Shown here in pieces: positions 9,489-21,612 of a stretch of 64,000 nucleotides of DNA. The position numbers were made by a program, and so were the translations under genes. The DNA is taken from positions 124,001 to 188,000 of the forward strand of contig JAJNNY010000048.1 in NCBI GenBank assembly GCA_022453515.1, in the 5' to 3' direction. The notes below the pieces were generated by a model. The model was not told where the DNA came from. It ran no database searches and saw only the letters and a program-made list of their open reading frames with translations. This DNA comes from Astrocystis sublimbata. Lineage: Eukaryota > Ascomycota > Sordariomycetes > Xylariales > Xylariaceae. Numbering within the stretch: the stretch's first letter is position 1; each line of letters opens with the position of its first letter.

Positions 9489-12400
9489 TCGTGGTTCTCA
9501 AAATCCTGGTAGCTTATTAGTGTGTATAAGATATCATGATACTCCCTTTCTGGACAAATTCTTATCTCAACGAATGCTTTGTCATTTGGAATTGTTCCCT
9601 CCCAGCATGGTTGATGAATGTAAACTATCATATCATGATACGATGGGATAAAATTGTTTCTATGGTGTAGTTATGGAATGTAAATATTGACCGGGGGACA
9701 TAACCAACGAATTGGGACGCCAAGGTGTTGTTGCTCCGTTGTATTGATATTGATCTTGATTTCCCAAGCTGTAGCACCCTTGGTCACTAAGTCCCAGTTC
9801 CTTAACCACGTGTCACGAGGCGGTGACGGATAGAGAGCTGTCTTCCCTACACTGAATATCCATTTCCTCTGCGTCAACCCGGTAATCGGTGTTACCCAAG
9901 GTGTCATATCGCGATTATGCCGAAGAAAGTGGACCACCTGGAATGGTCAGATCGTTCAAAGGCTGGTGCTAGCAAGAATAAAAATTTCAGAAGAGTCGAT
10001 GACCTTGCTTGCATAATATATAAGCATATAAGAGCTTCATATTCCTGCAGCAATGGTGTTCTCCAGAAAATGTAGCCCTTTTTCGCACAGATGCATGAGG
10101 AGGCGGCTGGGCTTGCGCTAGCAAATGCAATGCCAGTGAGGATCATGGCAAGCATGGGTTGACCGCTCAGAATCTGTCGATGAGAGGGACCACCACATGG
10201 TTGGCAATTCACACCGATGCCGGTAAGGCGAGGTAAGGTTTTGTTTGGCTTTTTCTAGGTACGTAACGTGGGCAGGGGCAGGGCCAAAAGTGGTACGGTT
10301 ACGGCGACCGATCGATCTCATCTTCCGTACCATCTACGCCCAATGCGCATTCACAATTGGGATTCTAAGAGAAAGACCATTAACAGGTGGCAATATTCAG
10401 ATGTTACTCAGATTCGCGATCTTTTAAGAATATGCTAAAATAATTGACAGCAGGGAGGCGTGCGGGAGCTTGGGGAAGCTAGAGATTGCAAACGACTGGT
10501 GAACAGCCCAGCTCACCAAGCTCGCCAGGGTCGAAAATACCTTCGAACGAACCATTGCCGGCTTCTTTCGACTAGCTCGCTGGGGTGATAAGTCTTGGCA
10601 TGCCCACGGCCTGGAACCCTCTTCGAAAAATAATTTGCAGCTTGTGCTTGACTCGCGTACTACGGCAGCACATGTGTACGTACGAGTACACAGTAGCGAG
10701 GAGGTACAGTATTGTCGGAATTCTTTCACCTTGAAAACCCGCGACAGCAATGTATGACAACTGCATGACATCAGCATAGAATATCGCAATCGGATGGTTT
10801 AGGGATGAAAGGCCCAGCGATCCGCCTTCTCCGTCGACCGATGTCCGCGCACCGGACTTACGCCTCTACTCCGATGAGAAGGCGGAGAAAGCTATCGGGC
10901 TCGGTGGTTTTCTGCTGAATAATGGCTATGCGGGTCCGACTTTTTCGCATGAGGGTTACAGGATTGACGCTTGCTACGGCGGATCGCTGCCAGCAGAAAA
11001 ACGTGTCGCGTGAGCGGAAGGATCTGCGTGCTAACTGCATGTGGACTCATTACCCGCGCCTGCGATGGTGGATTCCATTCTGTAGAGTGTCTCGAGTGTC
11101 TGCATCAATGGAACGGTTATCCGCTGAAAAGACACTTTCGCTTCAATCATCTAACGAGGGCTATTTTCGGAGACATTTATCAATCGGGCTCTCGTATACT
11201 ACGAACACTATAGTGATTTGTCGCTAGATTGAAGAGGTAATTACCGACCAAACCTGGGGGTAATATGAAGTCCAAACAGTAAAAATGCAACCCTCCACAG
11301 CTTGAGTTGAGAAAGACTAACCGTTTCCCTGCAAGCCACTTCAACTAAAATAGCACCTTCCAAACCCTACATATAATATTGGCATCGTGCTTGTCCACAA
11401 ACCCACGTATGCATAGACAATTTCCAATCATTACCGCGTGTATGTTCGTGATGGAGAGAACTTCTGGACCAATACGAAGCCTATCCATCGGAATTGAAAA
11501 GTGCGATATGATACCCTATTCCCCATCAAAAGGGCGAAGGTTTACCGATATTGTCTGTCAGCATTATGACGACTTGTTCCCTGACGACGTACTAGCCTCG
11601 ACACAAAAAAATCAATTCGAATAAATTGATGACGGGAAGAAGCTGTGGGAGTGTCTAGCATTGTTACAACGATACTACCCTGAGAGACGAGTAGTGTCTT
11701 GGCCCCCTTGGCCCCTTGACCAGAAGCAGCATGGTTGTAATTCCCGACAGGTTGGACTGGGATTGGCATTCCGGCTTCTTCCACCCATGAACGAGGCACA
11801 AGACCCTGATTGGCTGCGTCTGTACGATTGCGCGAATCAGATGCCTGTCAGAAAAATCCCGCCTCGTAAGTAGACTTTTTCCCACACTGCCGTCTGGACG
11901 CGTGCCTTTGTTGCCTTCCGGTTTGTCCCTTCGTGCGTCCCTCGATGCTGACCTAAAACTGCGACCTACGCAGAACCTACTATGTACAGGCGGAGGCGGG
12001 GATCTACGCCAGCCCTCTGAACTGCCTTCTCACATGCATCCGAAGCTACCGGGCGAGCGGGCTTCTGAAGGGCCCGTCGTTGGGGTCGGTTGGGATTTGG
12101 AGGTTCTTGGGATCTTGGCCTGCCAGTCAACGTCGCAGGAACCGTTACCGGTGGGAGTGCGACGGCACTGATGACGGTCGCGTGCAGGTGTGTACATAGT
12201 ACTGCGCGCATTACGAGTACTTACACAAAAACACAATTCGCAGACGGGCTCAATTAGCTATGCTAAATGCTTGTAAAGATTTAACAACGTTCAAAATGGC
12301 TGACCTTCAAGTCGAACATAGATCACATGAACAGTGGTGACGACAGGTAATTGTGCTTGGCGCAATCGCTCAAACGGATTATTTGATAGTCATACTGCAT

Positions 12401-13847
12401 GTGTGATATAGGCAGACGCTGGGAAACACCAATTGTCAGCAATGTGGGCTCTTTGCCGTGACTCAAATGCGCAAATACTAATAATACTCAGCTGGGCAAA
12501 TGATGGCATTCGTCTATGAGGTTTCCGAGTATTTCCTGTTGGTCTGTTCTTCGGTAGGTATTGTGATGGAAGAAGATACCTAGGTAAGCACTAGGTCTTC
12601 CGCAGGCTTCCAGTGTCCCGTCTTCGCTTCAGCACTATGCAAGTGAGCGCGGCTCAATGGCCCGAAACGAGTTGGCTGCAGAAATCGCGATCTACACACA
12701 ATGGTGGTGATGTCTTGCTGTTTGTTGCCTTGAGTCACATTTGGGCATCTGGGGTCGAACAGCCGCGATGGTGCCGGGTCGAGGAGCTGGCAATCTGGAA
12801 CAGAAGTACCAGTAGCGTACTTGCAGCCGCATTTAGTGCACATTAAGCGTTCCGGTCCTGTCCGGAGCTGGGCTCGCTCGGCGTACCTCGCGTGCTATTA
12901 GCAGCGCCGAGCAGAGGTCTTGGTCCGTGGGGGTTCCACTGATGCACCTGGAACTGCCTGGAAAGCCCGCATCGGGCAAGGTGTGGAGGTACATGATCAG
13001 TACATTCTCAGGTACTATGGCCTGTCCATATACGGTTAGCCCGCACTCCGCAGGCTAGCCCCGCAAAATGAGAAGAGAGGTGTTGCTTAGCTCTGCCTAG
13101 CGCGTGACGGGGGGCCTTGCTTGCCAGGGCTCGGCCAGGGCCTCCAATCCCGTTGTCGCTGAGCTCTGCTCTGGGGTCGGCGAGTCGGTCGTCAGGGTTG
13201 CCCCAGCCGAAGAAATACCTCCAGAAATACTTCCAGGCACCTTAGTGCAGACCTAAGTACAGGACCTAAGTGCAGCGATGATGGTAAAAACCCCCAACCC
13301 ACTCGCTGACGGCTCAATTATTACTATCAGCAATTCCCGCCCTCCCAAGACAGCCTCCCATCCGTCCTCCTTCTTCTCCTCCTCTGATTATACCACTCTC
13401 TAATACACCCAAAGGGTACAATATTTCATTATATAGCGCGTTTGTTTGACGGCTGCTCTGCTGTCAAATGAACCTGCGACGACCTCCGTTACCTTTTCTC
13501 CACGTAAGTTGCTTCTTGTCGTCATCGAGTCACATTTGTCACAAAGACCACAGTCTGTTGTTACCTTGCATTGCGCCGCCATCTTGACTTTTGACTTTCC
13601 TACCACATGTGAACGGCAACCCGCGCCGCTCGCGTTTGCATACAAAAAGGATACTCAATAAACCGAATTTCAATATTTGGTTTTCGCGAATGCTTGACCC
13701 GTGTAGCAATCCATCATAATGCATTTTTCCTCTTTTGAGTGCCGTTTTTGACGATAGCATCGACGGAAAAAGAAGAAGAAAAAAACTTTGAAGCTAACAA
13801 TTGTCCCGCACTGCGATTAGTCCCCCCTCCCCCCTGGTGTTCTCTAA
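9489..13847. other. Large gene-poor region
   Basis: 4.36 kb without a supportable gene. The open frames present (for example 9671-9937, 10424-10789, 11902-12171) have no recognisable family motif and no matching splice structure. A cluster of short inverted repeats lies at 10817-11000. The right-hand ~500 nt, up to 13847, is pyrimidine-rich (CCTCC/TTCTTC tracts near 13340-13390) and looks like the promoter and leader of the PPR gene. A degenerate mobile element is possible but not shown. Confidence 0.5.
10817..11000. repeat. Cluster of three interlocking inverted repeats
   Basis: Three pairs of perfect inverted matches are seen within 184 nt. GCGATCCGCC (10817-10826) pairs with GGCGGATCGC (10978-10987). 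TCCGCCTTCTC (10821-10831) pairs with GAGAAGGCGGA (10876-10886). TTTTCTGCTG (10908-10917) pairs with CAGCAGAAAA (10991-11000). The first two share bases, so they are alternative pairings and not one simple hairpin. The origin is unknown. Confidence 0.5.
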
Positions 13848-16800
13848 ATGCCCACTATCTACTCATCTCTCTACACGAACTTTATCCGTCAAGGATTCGC
13901 GAAGACTCTCACCCACGGCTACGCCCAGTCTGTCGTAGCTGCCACACACCCCCATGTTCTGAACAACCAGAACCGTCCAACCTTCGCTCGACGTGCCAGT
14001 CAGCGGGTTGGACGTCTCTCATCCCTACAGCTTCAGAATGCCTTCCACACCGCAAACGCGAATGCTCAAAACGAGCACCGCCTAGACCGCCTCGCCAACA
14101 ATGGGAACCTGGACGCCTATTTTGAGGCGCTCAAGACCAAGGAGGAAGCCGGTGAAGTCGAGAAGGAATGGACACAGTTTCAGTTTCCGAAGCCGATAGA
14201 ATGGAAGCCCGACGCCGAGGCCATACTCGAGGGCTCCGAGCCCGCTCTACGATCTCCCCACACCGGCCTGGTCGAAGGCGTACAGCTGGCTCCCAGTTCA
14301 CAGGATGCTCCGGTGCCTGTGGATGTGGAGGAGGCCCTGGCCCATATCGATGCTGCGATCGTTAAGGAGATCGAGGTTCGCGAACTTCGTGAGGCCCTCG
14401 AAGAGAGCACGACCAATTCATTGAGAGCGACGTCCCCAACTGTCGAGAGTGTCATTCAGTCTCGAGCTGCGACGCCCGCTCTCGAACGAACTGCCACCCC
14501 CGCCAGCAGTGTCACTCGCAGTATCACCCCGCCAGTTGATTCTCAGTCTCAGAGTTATGCCGACCACCTCACCAAACTCAGCGAAGATGGGCGATATGCG
14601 GAAATACCAGCCGTGTTCGAGGCAATGCTCGTTGCCGACATCAAGCCTATCGCGACGGCTTACAATGCCTTGTTGGTCGCGGCGATTCGTATCCCCAGCG
14701 AAAAGTACGAGGTTGTTCCGAAAGCATTGGACGTTTATGCTGATATGCTGCGGCGCAACGTCACTCCCAACGCCGACACATACAACGTCTTGGTAGGATT
14801 GCTTGCTGCCCGCTGCCTGGAGGTGAACAGCCTCACGAAGTCGCTGGAAGGGAAGCGGGTGCGGTATGGTGGTATGGACGAGCCTGGCAAGTTCATGTTT
14901 GCTTCGACCGAGCTGGAACATGCTATCGTGTCCGAAGACGACCGACTCGACTTGGCCCTAAAACTGTTTAAGTCCTCTGTAACCACACATAGAGCCAACT
15001 ACTCGTCGGAAACCTACCACCAGCTCATCTCCGCCTGCGCGGAGGCTGGTCGTGTAAGCGACATGCTGCAACTGTTTGAGCACATGGAGATGACTGGCAC
15101 CGTCCCCTTCGCTTCTACGTTCCCATCGATGATCACCGCGTTCGCCAAGATCGGTGACCTGGCTAGCGCTGTCGAGTGCTACAATGAGTACAAGGACCTT
15201 GCCGTCGCCCACGATGGCGGCAAGTATACTCTCAATGACCGGCTCGACAGCGAGGTCTACGCCTCTGTGATCAACGCCTATGTGATGAACAATAGGCTTG
15301 AAGGTGCCATGAAATTTTACGAGAAGCTGGATGGAACCAATGGCTCGCATCTCGAAAATAATGGGGCCTCTGTCAAGAAGGGTTTTGTCAAAGGCTTAAT
15401 CTCCACAGGCGCCTACCACGAGGCTCTGCAATGGGCTGAGATCATTCCCGACCTGGCGAGCCATGAGAGCTTGGGTGCCATTGCAACAGCTGCGGCGGAT
15501 GCTGGCGACCGACAGACCGCTGTCACCGCTTTTGCAAAGCTCCCTGGTGCGTACTCACAAATTGTCACATCAGCCATGGCTTTGCTGGCTATGTGTGTGC
15601 GTCAAGGCGACATCTCCGGTGCAACAACCTACTGGCAATTTCTGACCAGCTCCTACTCGGATGTGGACGCTTCCTACATTGAACCAACGGCCATGTACGC
15701 GGTTGCCATGATTGGCTCGGGACAAGTGGCCGAAGGGCTGACAGAGTCGGAGCGCATGTTCCACCGCATTAGGACTATGGGCAAGGACAGCAGTATGAAG
15801 GCTGACCTCGCCCAGGAGGTTGACGAGGGCGAGGAGTTCATCTCAAGTTACATATCTGCTCGTGGAATCACCGACCCCCGCTTAGAACCTGCTGCAGCCA
15901 CTCTTGTTGCCACTCAACCAATCTTCGCCCCCTCGCCCCATCCTTCGATCAGCGTGCCGGTTCCTTTCGAGGACAACATTGACCCCTATGCTCACAACAC
16001 GGATTTCAAGGGCTCATCGATCATATCCGATGAGTTGGAAGGTGCACACGGTCGCAAAGGCCCTAGACTCCAGGAGGCTCTGAACCGGTTCCGCAACATG
16101 CGGAGGGCTGGTCGCCATCCTAGGTACATCACATATTCGAAGTTGATATCTGCAGCGGCACGTGAGAGCAAGATGGGTCTTTGCAACGAGATTCTCTCCA
16201 TGGCGAGAACCGACGTGCCCTTCGTTCCTCAATATCCCATTGTCCGTTACGGCTGGTCGTCTATTCTTGACGCTATGGTCGGCGCTTGCCTAACCCTTGG
16301 CGACCGCCGCCTCGCTGAGCAATATCACATTGAGCTCCTGAACATGGGTGCTGCCCCATCGGCTAACACCTTCGGCCTCTACATCACTACCCTGAAGGAG
16401 TCGACGAAGACCTTCGACGAAGCCTCGGAAGCGGTCAAGATCTTCCTACGAGCTAAGGCAGAGGGCGTAGAGCCATCTTCATTCCTGTACAACGCCCTCA
16501 TCGGCAAATTGGGAAAGGCCCGCCGTATCGACGACTGCCTTTTCTACTTTGCCGAAATGCGCGCTCTCGGCATCAAGCCAACCAGTGTGACATACGGAAC
16601 AATTGTCAATGCCCTGTGCCGTGTGAGCGACGAGAAGTTTGCCGAGGAGCTGTTCGACGAGATGGAGGCTATGCCTAACTACAAGGCTCGGCCCGCCCCT
16701 TACAACAGCATGATGCAGTTCTTCCTCACGACTAAGCGCGACAAGTCGAAGGTCCTTGGCTACTATGAGCGTATGAAGACGAAGGGCATCGCACCTACGG

Positions 16801-17396
16801 CTCACACTTTCAAGCTACTGGTCGACACCCACGCGACTCTGGAGCCAGTCGACATGCCAGCCGCTGAAGCTGTGCTTGACATGATTCGGTCGTCTGGTGG
16901 GCGCCCAGAACCGGTTCACTATGCATCCCTCATCCACGCTCGTGGCTGCGTTCTTCACGATCTGGAAGGGGCGCGCAAGATTTTCGATTCCGTCATGAGC
17001 AACCCGAGCATTCCGGCCAATGCCTGTTTGTTTCAAGCATTGTTCGAGGCCATGGTGGCCAACCACCACGTCGCTGATACCGAGCCGGTGCTCGCCCAAA
17101 TGAAGAAGCACCGTGTCGAGCTTACACCCTATATCGCTAACACGCTGATTCACGGATGGGCGAGCGAGAAGAACATCACCAAGGCCGCATCGATATATAA
17201 CGGTGTTAGCTTCGAGAAGCGCGAGCCCAGCACATACGAAGCCATGACGCGAGCCTACCTGGCGGTGGAAGAGCGCGACCAGGCGCAAGCAATCGTGTCG
17301 GAAATGCTGTCCAGGGGATACCCCAGTGCAGTAGTCAACAAAATCCTAGAGCTCCTCGGCGGTGGTGCCCAGGAAGTGAGCAGTGCCACGTCTTGA
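13848..17396 (+). CDS. Large pentatricopeptide-repeat (PPR) protein, probably mitochondrial
   Basis: A single-exon 1182-residue protein. PPR proteins bind organellar RNA one base per repeat and act in processing, stability or translation of mitochondrial transcripts. PPR-like helical hairpins recur from about residue 255 to the C terminus, for example TYNVLVGLLAARC, TYHQLISACAEAGRVSDML, LYNALIGKLGKARRIDD and TYGTIVNALCRVSDEKFAEE. The N-terminal ~70 residues are rich in Arg, Ser, Asn and Gln with few acids, compatible with a mitochondrial presequence. A Glu-rich linker and a Ser/Thr/Pro-rich stretch (about 175-230) precede the repeats. A role like Neurospora CYA-5 or yeast Pet309 (COX1 expression) is one possibility, but the specific orthologue cannot be assigned by eye. 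The start at 13848 is the first ATG of the frame; a shorter overlapping frame at 13739-14125 is a shadow. Confidence 0.88.
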   Translation: MPTIYSSLYTNFIRQGFAKTLTHGYAQSVVAATHPHVLNNQNRPTFARRASQRVGRLSSLQLQNAFHTANANAQNEHRLDRLANNGNLDAYFEALKTKEEAGEVEKEWTQFQFPKPIEWKPDAEAILEGSEPALRSPHTGLVEGVQLAPSSQDAPVPVDVEEALAHIDAAIVKEIEVRELREALEESTTNSLRATSPTVESVIQSRAATPALERTATPASSVTRSITPPVDSQSQSYADHLTKLSEDGRYAEIPAVFEAMLVADIKPIATAYNALLVAAIRIPSEKYEVVPKALDVYADMLRRNVTPNADTYNVLVGLLAARCLEVNSLTKSLEGKRVRYGGMDEPGKFMFASTELEHAIVSEDDRLDLALKLFKSSVTTHRANYSSETYHQLISACAEAGRVSDMLQLFEHMEMTGTVPFASTFPSMITAFAKIGDLASAVECYNEYKDLAVAHDGGKYTLNDRLDSEVYASVINAYVMNNRLEGAMKFYEKLDGTNGSHLENNGASVKKGFVKGLISTGAYHEALQWAEIIPDLASHESLGAIATAAADAGDRQTAVTAFAKLPGAYSQIVTSAMALLAMCVRQGDISGATTYWQFLTSSYSDVDASYIEPTAMYAVAMIGSGQVAEGLTESERMFHRIRTMGKDSSMKADLAQEVDEGEEFISSYISARGITDPRLEPAAATLVATQPIFAPSPHPSISVPVPFEDNIDPYAHNTDFKGSSIISDELEGAHGRKGPRLQEALNRFRNMRRAGRHPRYITYSKLISAAARESKMGLCNEILSMARTDVPFVPQYPIVRYGWSSILDAMVGACLTLGDRRLAEQYHIELLNMGAAPSANTFGLYITTLKESTKTFDEASEAVKIFLRAKAEGVEPSSFLYNALIGKLGKARRIDDCLFYFAEMRALGIKPTSVTYGTIVNALCRVSDEKFAEELFDEMEAMPNYKARPAPYNSMMQFFLTTKRDKSKVLGYYERMKTKGIAPTAHTFKLLVDTHATLEPVDMPAAEAVLDMIRSSGGRPEPVHYASLIHARGCVLHDLEGARKIFDSVMSNPSIPANACLFQALFEAMVANHHVADTEPVLAQMKKHRVELTPYIANTLIHGWASEKNITKAASIYNGVSFEKREPSTYEAMTRAYLAVEERDQAQAIVSEMLSRGYPSAVVNKILELLGGGAQEVSSATS

Positions 17397-18472
17397 GGAC
17401 TAGATTGTCCGAAACGAAGGCTATGATTTCTTATCTATTTTCGTGTCTATTATTATTTTCCATTGTCCTACGGTTCTACTGCGATACCCCCTACGTTGCG
17501 GAACTAATTTATCACGGATGGGTGTGGGGGGCAATCGGTCGAAGCGGAGGGCCGCTCGTCCCAGTTGCTTTTTTACTATCCTTGCTAGCCGAAGACCGGG
17601 TCGGGTCTCGGCGGGAGCAAGGCTGGCGTTATACGGGACAGCGGTCATGATACAAAATCGGAGTACTTTCGGAACCTTGGCATTAGCGATCAGGCATTCG
17701 GCGGGCGGGCTGATTGATCATAGACTCATCTCCACTTTGCATAAACAAAAGAAAGACACATTGGTTTGCATTTTCCCGGGACAAGCGGACAGGCGGATGG
17801 AAAGAAAGTAAGGCAAATCAGCCATGGTCATGGAAAGGAAGATAGACAGGCGTTTGGTAACGGTTTGGATGTAATGGGTTCACTGCTTATTACCAAGGGT
17901 TACTGAGAAACGACTGTCTTCTTCACGAGGAGACGCCTTGCAGCGCAATGCGTCCTGCCTCGCCCACCAGGCTTTGGCGGTCTTCTTGTCCTGTGTACTA
18001 GATACATGTCGGTATATAGAATGGCAAAGATTTCACTGCGAATTAATCTCATATCGTTGTATAATAATTGTCTTGTCATCAAGAATGCCTTGGCGAACAA
18101 GGTAGATCTGTATCTATTAGAATTTATGCCCTTATATCCAATATCAGTTAACTTTTCTGCTTTCCAGTAATACCAATTGATTGCAACAAAATATGCCCGT
18201 TTTTACCTAGGCACATTTGGCTACATGTTTGAAGCGTCGATTCTGGACTGCCCAGGTGCCGGTCCAGTATGAGATATGCAGCTAGCCAGTGGAATGAGCA
18301 ACCCCCTGTATTTGCATGACACCCCGCAGGTGCTTATCGGCTTGGGAGGTACCTACCCAAATGTACTGACCGCCAAAAAGTTGCTCGGCCATCCATCCAT
18401 CAATTCTGCCGCCTCTGCCGCCAATGCGAAAACATCCCCTGCGACAACATCCCAACATCCACATCGGCAACC
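17397..18472. other. Intergenic between PPR gene and DBP7
   Basis: 1.08 kb. It holds the 3' flank of the PPR gene and the promoter of the helicase. Open frames at 17393-17650 and 17443-17811 have no conserved features. No RNA gene is seen. Confidence 0.55.
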
Positions 18473-20851
18473 ATGTCTGACGGCCTCCTCCTGAACTTCG
18501 ACCTCAGCAGCGAGGAACCCCTCAAGCGCCAGGTGAAATACACTGGCGGCCGATGGAGGGACCGTGTCAGTGCACAGCGAAGTGCAAAGAGAAATGGAGA
18601 GGGCCAGTCCACCAGCGCCAATGCGACCCCGCTGGCCACGGATCGACGAGACCGTGTGCCCCCGACGACCGACGACTTTGCCAGTGACAGACCGGCCAAG
18701 CGACAGAGGATACAGGGCGAGGACCGCCATGACCGGCCCCAGGCTTCCTCGAGGTCCATGTCGTATATGACAGGCAAACTCCCGCCCGGAAGTATCGGTG
18801 CTGCATCCAAGAGCACCAGCTTGGCAGACAAGCCGGGCGGCGTCACCTCGAGGCTGTTCACCAAGAATCCAACCCCAAAGACCATATTCGAGGATCGTGT
18901 CGAGGAAGCCGAGCCTGCGGTTCCCTCGAATGCGCCACTCTCCGACGAGGCCGAGACGTTCCATGCTCTGGGGCTGTCGCGACGCCTTGCCCAGCACCTC
19001 TCCACCAAGCTTGAGATGAAGGCACCTACGTCAATACAAAAGAACACCATACCTGCCCTCATCAAGGAAGACAGCGATGCTTTCCTCCAGGCCCAGACCG
19101 GTTCCGGTAAAACCCTTGCCTACCTTCTGCCCATCGTCCAGCGCATCCTGGCTATGAGCCAGCACGAAGATGGATCCAACACTGGTGTCCAGATACATCG
19201 AGATTCCGGTCTCTTCGCAATCATCCTAGCCCCCACGCGAGAACTATGTAAGCAGATCGCCACGGTGCTTGAGAAAGTGCTCCGCGCTGCGCCGTGGATC
19301 GTCAGTACAACCGTGATAGGAGGCGAGAGCAAGAAATCAGAGAAGGCCCGGCTACGGAAGGGTGTCAACATATTAGTTGCCACCCCCGGCCGACTGGTGG
19401 ACCACCTAGACAACACCAAGGTCCTCGACGTCGGTACCGTTCGATGGCTTGTACTGGATGAGGGTGATAGGCTGATGGAGATGGGCTTCGAGGATGAACT
19501 AAAACAGATTGTGGCTAAGATACGTGAAGAGGGCCTCAAAGAGTTCAATGAGGCTGGTGTGAAGCTCGATAAGCTACCACAGCGCAGAGTCACCGTTCTT
19601 TGCTCAGCTACGATGAAGAGGAACGTCCAGAAACTGGGGGAGATCAGTCTTCAAGATGCAGTTCATATCACTGGTACCAAGTCCGACAACGACGGCGGAG
19701 AGGTGGCTGAGGTCGACGAGGCCGTGTTTGCTGCGCCTGCACAACTCAAACAAACATATCTCATTGTCCCTGGGAAACTGCGATTGGTCACGTTGATTGG
19801 CGTGCTCAAATCATCATTTGCTCGCAGAGGCTCTGTCATGAAAGCCATCATATTCATAAGCTGCGCTGATTCGGTAGATTACCACTTCGAGCTTTTAAGG
19901 AATGGCACCAGAGCGCCCACCGACCCCGAGAAAGCGACTTTGACAGACGGCACCGTTTCTGATGCCGCGTACGTCACCTCACCTGCGAATCCCACTGTCA
20001 ACTTACTCAAACTGCACGGCTCCCTAGCTCAGCCTATTCGAACCGCGACACTCAACTCATTCCGCGCCTCAAAAGACCCTTGTGTGCTTATCACGACTGA
20101 TATTGCATCTCGTGGTCTTGATGTACCGGCGGTTGATCTTGTAATCGAGTACGACCCTGCTTTCAGCGTCGACGACCACACGCATCGCATCGGACGAACA
20201 GCGCGTGCCGGACGCCCCGGAAAAGCGTTACTTTTCATCCAGCCCGGCACCGAGGAAGGATACATCGAGCTCTTGAACTCGTCCACGGCATCGACCGTCG
20301 CGCCGCAATCCTACGAATCCACGCTCCAGAAAGGCTTTTTCACACCCGTCACCCTGCCCAAACCAGATAAAGACACAGATGCTCCAACCCTGGTATCGGA
20401 TAAGCAGTCGCCAAATTCGCGTGCCGAGGCACTGCAGCTACATATCGAGCAACGACTCCTCGCCGCGGAGAAAGAGGGCAGCAGCAAGTTGCTAGACCAA
20501 GCACGCCAGGCTTTCCGCTCGCATATCCGCGCCTACGCGACCCATGTGCGCGACGAGCGGAAATATTTCGATATCACGCAGTTGCATCTGGGGCATGCGG
20601 CGAAGAGCTACGGTTTAAGGGAGGCGCCGGGAGGGATCGGCGGTGGGCCCTCGAGAAGGACGCACAGGCCTGGGTTGTCTAATAACAACAACAGTAAGGG
20701 AGGCGAAAAGGAGAAGGAGAAGGGTGCGGATGGGGGCAGTGGTGGGTTGGATAGGGAGGATATACCGGCTGTGGACGAGGCGGCTGCGAAGAGGATGAGG
20801 ATGAAGATGAAGGAGGTGATGAATGTGGCTAGTGAGTTTAATATTGGGTAA
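18473..20851 (+). CDS. DBP7: ATP-dependent RNA helicase Dbp7 (DEAD-box, 60S biogenesis)
   Basis: A nucleolar helicase needed for early assembly of the large ribosomal subunit. The single-exon protein is 792 residues. A Dbp7-type N-terminal extension begins MSDGLLLNFDL. It is followed by a Q-motif region near 162 (FHALGLSRRLAQHL), Walker A AQTGSGKT (about 207-214), APTRELCKQI (motif Ia) and motif II DEGD (about 329-332). Motif III SAT is at about 379, then DIASRGLDVP, and motif VI HRIGRTARAGRPG is at about 570. DEGD in place of DEAD is characteristic of Dbp7 and is not a defect. The C-terminal tail is Gly/Lys-rich and ends in a basic helix. The start at 18473 gives the family N terminus. No intron is needed. 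Confidence 0.95.
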   Translation: MSDGLLLNFDLSSEEPLKRQVKYTGGRWRDRVSAQRSAKRNGEGQSTSANATPLATDRRDRVPPTTDDFASDRPAKRQRIQGEDRHDRPQASSRSMSYMTGKLPPGSIGAASKSTSLADKPGGVTSRLFTKNPTPKTIFEDRVEEAEPAVPSNAPLSDEAETFHALGLSRRLAQHLSTKLEMKAPTSIQKNTIPALIKEDSDAFLQAQTGSGKTLAYLLPIVQRILAMSQHEDGSNTGVQIHRDSGLFAIILAPTRELCKQIATVLEKVLRAAPWIVSTTVIGGESKKSEKARLRKGVNILVATPGRLVDHLDNTKVLDVGTVRWLVLDEGDRLMEMGFEDELKQIVAKIREEGLKEFNEAGVKLDKLPQRRVTVLCSATMKRNVQKLGEISLQDAVHITGTKSDNDGGEVAEVDEAVFAAPAQLKQTYLIVPGKLRLVTLIGVLKSSFARRGSVMKAIIFISCADSVDYHFELLRNGTRAPTDPEKATLTDGTVSDAAYVTSPANPTVNLLKLHGSLAQPIRTATLNSFRASKDPCVLITTDIASRGLDVPAVDLVIEYDPAFSVDDHTHRIGRTARAGRPGKALLFIQPGTEEGYIELLNSSTASTVAPQSYESTLQKGFFTPVTLPKPDKDTDAPTLVSDKQSPNSRAEALQLHIEQRLLAAEKEGSSKLLDQARQAFRSHIRAYATHVRDERKYFDITQLHLGHAAKSYGLREAPGGIGGGPSRRTHRPGLSNNNNSKGGEKEKEKGADGGSGGLDREDIPAVDEAAAKRMRMKMKEVMNVASEFNIG

Positions 20852-21612
20852 GGGGTAGTGAGAAAGGGGGAAGTGACCAAAGGGGTGAAGAAACTAGGGA
20901 AGGGGAAGGGAAGAGTGAAATAAGGAAAAGTGAATGGCGGAAAGGAAAAGCAGGCAGAGCGATATTGATATAAACTTGTAAGACTTTCATCTAAGCCCCT
21001 AACCTGGGAGCTACAATAACGACCGAGACTCACAACACATCGAGACACATGATGCGTAACAATGGCTCATCGCTGACAAATTCCCAGATTGATAAGCAAT
21101 ATACCAACGTCTCTGTTACTAGGTAAGGCAGGACAAGACAAGATAGGTAGACCGGATATATAAAACCGTTGTCGCATTCGTTATCTATGGCACCCCACTC
21201 CGACGCATCCTCGTGGACGCCTCCGATCCGCCTTCCCCAATGACAGACATGCTCATGCAGTGCTACGCGCCGAGACGAACCAACAAGCCTTCGCATAACG
21301 CATCTATCTCGTTAGAGATCCCCGCGCGCAGATGGAGTTCTATGACTGTGTTATGCTACGGTAAACGTTATGGTAAAAGTTATGGTAGAATGTTATGATA
21401 GAGTGACACGGTAGAATGTTGCCATCTTAATGTTGCATCTCCTCCATTCTTATACTTATAGCCATATAATATAACCTCGTCGAATATGGAATCATAAATT
21501 CGTCTCCCAAAAACGCCCCCTTTCCTCGTGATCAATCTATAGGACAGACAGATATTATCCGAATCCAAGGTATCAACTCTCACCAAGCTCCATTTTCCAA
21601 AGAAAAAAAACC
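20852..21612. other. Intergenic between DBP7 and amidase
   Basis: 761 nt, AT-rich in its right half. It holds the DBP7 3' flank (purine-rich near 20850-20950) and the amidase promoter. No gene is seen. Confidence 0.55.

Noticed and set aside
10779..11010. Plus-strand frame with a vague resemblance to RNase H-type retroelement sequence (SDEKAEKAIGLGGF)
   Set aside because: Too short, without flanking reverse transcriptase motifs or terminal repeats; kept only as part of the inverted-repeat finding.
19455..19470. DEGD in place of DEAD in the helicase read as a damaged motif II
   Set aside because: DEGD is the normal motif II of Dbp7 proteins.
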